DNA of 6,961 nucleotides, taken from assembly GCA_902495545.1 (NCBI GenBank), contig CABUXM010000096.1, positions 1-6,961 of the forward strand, given 5' to 3'. The translations under genes were made by a program, and so were the position numbers. The stretch's first letter is position 1, and every line of letters starts with the position of its first letter. This document shows, piece after piece, positions 5,342 to 6,961 of this stretch. This stretch comes from an uncultured Collinsella sp. (GTDB lineage Bacteria; Actinomycetota; Coriobacteriia; Coriobacteriales; Coriobacteriaceae). The notes under the pieces were generated by a model, which was not told the origin of the DNA, ran no database searches, and was given only the letters and a program-made list of their open reading frames with translations.

Positions 5342-6199
5342 ATGGCACTTGTTACCACCGAAAAGATGCTCAAGGACGCTCAGGCCGGCCACTACGCCGT
5401 CGGCGCGTTCAACGTCGAGAACCTCGAGTTTGTTATGGCCGTTCTGGCCTCTGCCGAGGAGACCAAGTCCCCCGTCATCATGCAGACCACCCCGGGCACC
5501 ATCAAGACCGCTGGTCTGGACTACTTCTACGGCATGGTCAAGGCTGCCGCCGAGCGCGCTTCCGTGCCCGTCGCTCTGCACCTCGATCACGGCGATGGCT
5601 ATGACCGCTGCATGCAGGCTTTCCGCACTGGCTATACCTCTGTCATGATCGACGGTTCGCACGAGTCCTTCGAGGACAACATCGCTCTGACCAAGTCCGT
5701 CGCCGACGCTGGCCGCGCCATGGGCGTGCCCGTCGAGGCTGAGCTCGGCAAGGTTGGCGGCAAGGAGGACGACGGTCCCGCGGTTGAGGGCGAGAGCCCC
5801 TACACCGATCCTGCCGAGGCCAAGGAGTTTGTTGAGCGCACTGGTTGCACTTCCCTCGCTATTGGCGTTGGCACCAGCCACGGCGTGTACACGAGCGATC
5901 CGCACATCGAGCAGTCCGTGGTCAAGGCCATCCGCGACGCCGTCGACGTGCCGCTGGTTCTGCACGGCACCTCCGGTGTGCCCGATGAGCAGGTCGCCGA
6001 GGCCGTGAAGAACGGTATCTGCAAGGTTAACTACGCTACCGAGCTGCGTCAGGCCTACACCAAGGGCTTCATGGCCTACATGGCCGAGAACCCTGCCTGC
6101 TTCGATCCCAAGAAGCCGGCCAAGGAGGGTATGCGTGAGATCACCGAGCTGGTTAAGATCCGCATGACCAACCTCAACTCCGTGGGCAAAGCAGAGTAA
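5342..6199 (+). CDS. fba: class II ketose-bisphosphate aldolase (fructose- or tagatose-1,6-bisphosphate)
   Basis: This is a zinc-dependent cytosolic aldolase that splits a ketohexose-1,6-bisphosphate into DHAP and glyceraldehyde-3-phosphate. The 285-aa TIM barrel has HLDHG (catalytic D82, zinc ligand H83), VEAELGKVGGKEDD (E134), GTSHG (H180), VLHGTSG (H208) and CKVN (N230). These numbers coincide with those I recall for the tagatose-bisphosphate aldolases KbaY/GatY, and TPGT, GTSHGVY and the GICK-N-ATEL segment also resemble that branch. Its codon use is extreme (lysine almost always AAG, C-ending codons dominate), as for an abundant glycolytic enzyme, so substrate stays open. The start at 5342 has AGGAG 9 nt upstream; the in-frame ORF reaches back to 5201, but the extension has no family similarity. 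A divergent DeoR-type gene likely regulates it, and a terminator follows at 6274. Confidence 0.93.
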   Translation: MALVTTEKMLKDAQAGHYAVGAFNVENLEFVMAVLASAEETKSPVIMQTTPGTIKTAGLDYFYGMVKAAAERASVPVALHLDHGDGYDRCMQAFRTGYTSVMIDGSHESFEDNIALTKSVADAGRAMGVPVEAELGKVGGKEDDGPAVEGESPYTDPAEAKEFVERTGCTSLAIGVGTSHGVYTSDPHIEQSVVKAIRDAVDVPLVLHGTSGVPDEQVAEAVKNGICKVNYATELRQAYTKGFMAYMAENPACFDPKKPAKEGMREITELVKIRMTNLNSVGKAE

Positions 6200-6232
6200 C
6201 AGCAAGGGTACTCCGACTCGCTACATATCCCG

Positions 6233-6357
6233 GGGAGGGACGATGGCTTAGTTCCCCAATCGTCCTCGGGCATGCAAAAAGCCTCGTTGCGCACTTCGTG
6301 CGGCGAGGCTTTTTGCCCCCTGCGGAAAGATTGGGGAACTAAGCCCTCGTCCCTCCC
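6233..6357. repeat. 125-nt nested hairpin: 29-bp inverted repeat around a terminator
   Basis: Left arm 6233-6261 and right arm 6329-6357 are inverse copies at 28 of 29 positions (the only mismatch pairs T6244 with C6346). The arm contains GGCTTAGTTCCCCAATC. The centre of symmetry (near 6295) is also that of the terminator inside, so the whole block can fold as one stem with an internal loop. It starts 33 bp after the aldolase stop. It resembles a REP-like or terminator-borne intergenic element, but no known family can be assigned. Confidence 0.8.
6274..6316 (+). terminator. Rho-independent terminator of the aldolase gene
   Basis: GCAAAAAGCCTCG (6274-6286) pairs perfectly with CGAGGCTTTTTGC (6304-6316). 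The top of the stem adds CGCAC-TTC-GTGCG (6290-6302). The A-run and T-run at the base make it a likely terminator on both strands. Confidence 0.88.
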
Positions 6358-6378
6358 AGGTTGACCTACTCGAGGTCG

Positions 6379-6404
6379 TCGCCCTTGTGGCGTTGGGGCG
6401 GAAA
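6379..6404 (+). repeat. 26-bp direct repeat, copy 1
   Basis: The block begins TCGCCCTTGTGGCG, ends GGGGCGGAAA, and is identical to copy 2 starting 101 bp later. It contains a short hairpin (CGCC-CTTGT-GGCG). The flanks differ on both sides. Confidence 0.9.
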
Positions 6405-6479
6405 ATAATAAGAAGCCTTCGCGCTGCGGAATGATTTTGGAAACTAAGTACGGGGATCCGCCCAAGCCGTCTTGCTCGA

Positions 6480-6505
6480 TCGCCCTTGTGGCGTTGGGGC
6501 GGAAA
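6480..6505 (+). repeat. 26-bp direct repeat, copy 2
   Basis: Identical over all 26 bases to 6379-6404. Just upstream, TCCGCCC (6457-6463) can pair with GGGCGGA (6497-6503) at the end of this copy, enclosing the block in a larger potential stem. Confidence 0.9.
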
Positions 6506-6540
6506 GGATGAGGCGTTAGGGCTTCTTTGCTGATGGGGGA

Positions 6541-6750
6541 TTAGTATGCCCGGGCTTGGTTGGGGAAGGTTTTGTCTAGGGATGCTTGGAGCTTATTGAA
6601 GGATGCTCGTAAGTTGAGGCTCTGATCGGCTGAGCGCTTGGTTTTTGTGGTGGGGGAGTCGAGGAGACCGTTTCTCTGTGTCGGGGGGAAGGAGAAAAGG
6701 TTTGCATGTTTTAGGGATGGCTGCTGTGCTGCGTCATTGGAAGAATGCAT
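6541..6750 (-). CDS. hypothetical small protein, doubtful
   Basis: I do not recognise this 69-aa ORF. It starts at ATG 6750 with an AGGAGG 10 nt upstream, and ends at TAA 6541. The product would be soluble and basic, rich in Ser, Gln, Asn and Pro, with a possible helix near the end (NLRASFNKLQASLDK) and no membrane segment. It begins 2 bp after the stop of the startless frame at 6753-6947, as in an operon, but the ribosome-site match may simply be Glu-Glu codons of that frame. The stretch is strongly G+T-rich on the plus strand, which by itself lowers stop frequency little. It could be a decayed gene end. Confidence 0.25.
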   Translation of the reverse strand: MHSSNDAAQQPSLKHANLFSFPPTQRNGLLDSPTTKTKRSADQSLNLRASFNKLQASLDKTFPNQARAY

Positions 6751-6752
6751 GC

Positions 6753-6947
6753 TTATGCGGCCTCCTCGATGTCCACCAAAAGGTTGCGCTCGGGGTATGC
6801 TGCTAGGCCCCGTGCGTTGGCAGTATTATGCAGCGGACCGTTCAAAGAAGCGCTAAAGAAAGGCTTAACCTGGTTTGGTGTTACGATGAAACCGCAGGTC
6901 AAGGCTATTGAGTAACACTCTTGAAAGGTTTTGAGCTTAAGGGCTTT
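6753..6947 (-). pseudogene. startless reading frame, possible gene remnant
   Basis: A 64-codon open frame runs from just after an in-frame TAG (6950-6948) to TAA (6755-6753). It has no ATG or GTG start. The translation contains CGFIVTPNQVKPFF and ends GLAAYPERNLLVDIEEAA, whose acidic, regular ending looks protein-like. It may be the 3' end of a gene interrupted by the TAG, whose 5' part lies beyond the window. I cannot name a family. Confidence 0.25.
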
Positions 6948-6961
6948 CTAAGGTTTGTGGC

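Larger units (their letters stand above)
6320..6529. repeat. two diverged tandem units of about 104-106 bp
   Basis: Unit 1 (6320-6423) and unit 2 (6424-6529) both begin CTGCGGAA followed by a related stretch ending GGAA-CTAAG or GGAAACTAAG. Both then have a variable middle containing CTCGA, an exact 26-bp block, and a GCYTTC tail. The start of unit 1 is the right arm of the nested hairpin, so unit 2 carries a degenerate copy of that arm. A third, poorer start (CTGATGGGG) is seen at 6530. Confidence 0.6.
6506..6961. other. gene-poor, compositionally skewed tail
   Basis: Beyond the tandem units I see no convincing intact gene, tRNA or insertion sequence. Between 6541 and 6720, G plus T make up 128 of 180 plus-strand bases (71%), unlike the balanced coding regions to the left. 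Only the two weak leftward frames described separately are present. Confidence 0.5.

Noticed and set aside
5186..6205. Minus-strand open frame (339 codons) across the aldolase gene
   Set aside because: Antisense shadow produced by extreme codon bias; the frame simply mirrors the aldolase codons.
6076..6465. Minus-strand open frame (129 codons) across the nested hairpin
   Set aside because: It runs through the terminator, both inverted-repeat arms, the first 26-bp repeat and the aldolase 3' end; it is a by-product of repeat sequence.
6200..6961. tRNA, 6S, RNase P or tmRNA gene in the gene-free tail
   Set aside because: No T-loop GGTTCRA with matching acceptor ends, no tmRNA tag frame and no long 6S-type bubble stem was seen; the only strong structures are the nested hairpin and short repeat stems.

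Overview
The window reads as chromosome from a high-GC, anaerobic, sugar-fermenting actinobacterium. My best guess is the Coriobacteriia (Collinsella or a close relative). The grounds are GC-rich third codon positions, a flavodiiron O2/NO reductase, and a galactokinase of the GNHTDH-motif type. This placement is an inference from gene content and codon use, not from a marker gene.

Left part (1-2839): a Leloir galactose operon, galK-galT, is read leftwards, with galT cut by the window edge and coupled to galK by a TAATG overlap. A LacI-family regulator faces it and is read rightwards. The 338-bp gap between them holds three copies of one LacI-type operator; two of these are a perfect 18-bp match in opposite orientation. 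An unrelated 19-bp palindrome lies between them. The simplest model is a local galactose repressor controlling galKT and itself.

Middle (2840-4201): a stand-alone class A flavodiiron protein (fprA) has its own extended -10 promoter. Two different inverted repeats sit upstream of and over that promoter, and a strong terminator follows the gene. It looks like a one-gene redox or NO-defence unit.

Right part (4204-6316): a DeoR-family sugar-phosphate repressor (leftwards) is divergent from a class II ketose-bisphosphate aldolase (rightwards). Their 334-bp AT-rich gap has repeated TTTTC/GAAAA motifs, a 22-bp imperfect palindrome and a leader with two hairpins. The aldolase is of the KbaY/GatY type by residue numbering, but its codon bias is that of a very highly expressed gene, so it could be the main glycolytic aldolase or a tagatose-bisphosphate aldolase.

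Far right (6200-6961): about 760 bp without a recognisable gene. It opens with a 125-nt nested hairpin, made of a terminator inside a 29-bp outer inverted repeat. Then come two diverged tandem units of about 104 bp sharing an exact 26-bp block, and then a G+T-skewed stretch with two weak leftward ORFs that I cannot identify. This is the least explained part of the window. I saw no tRNA, rRNA, CRISPR array, transposase or complete mobile element.
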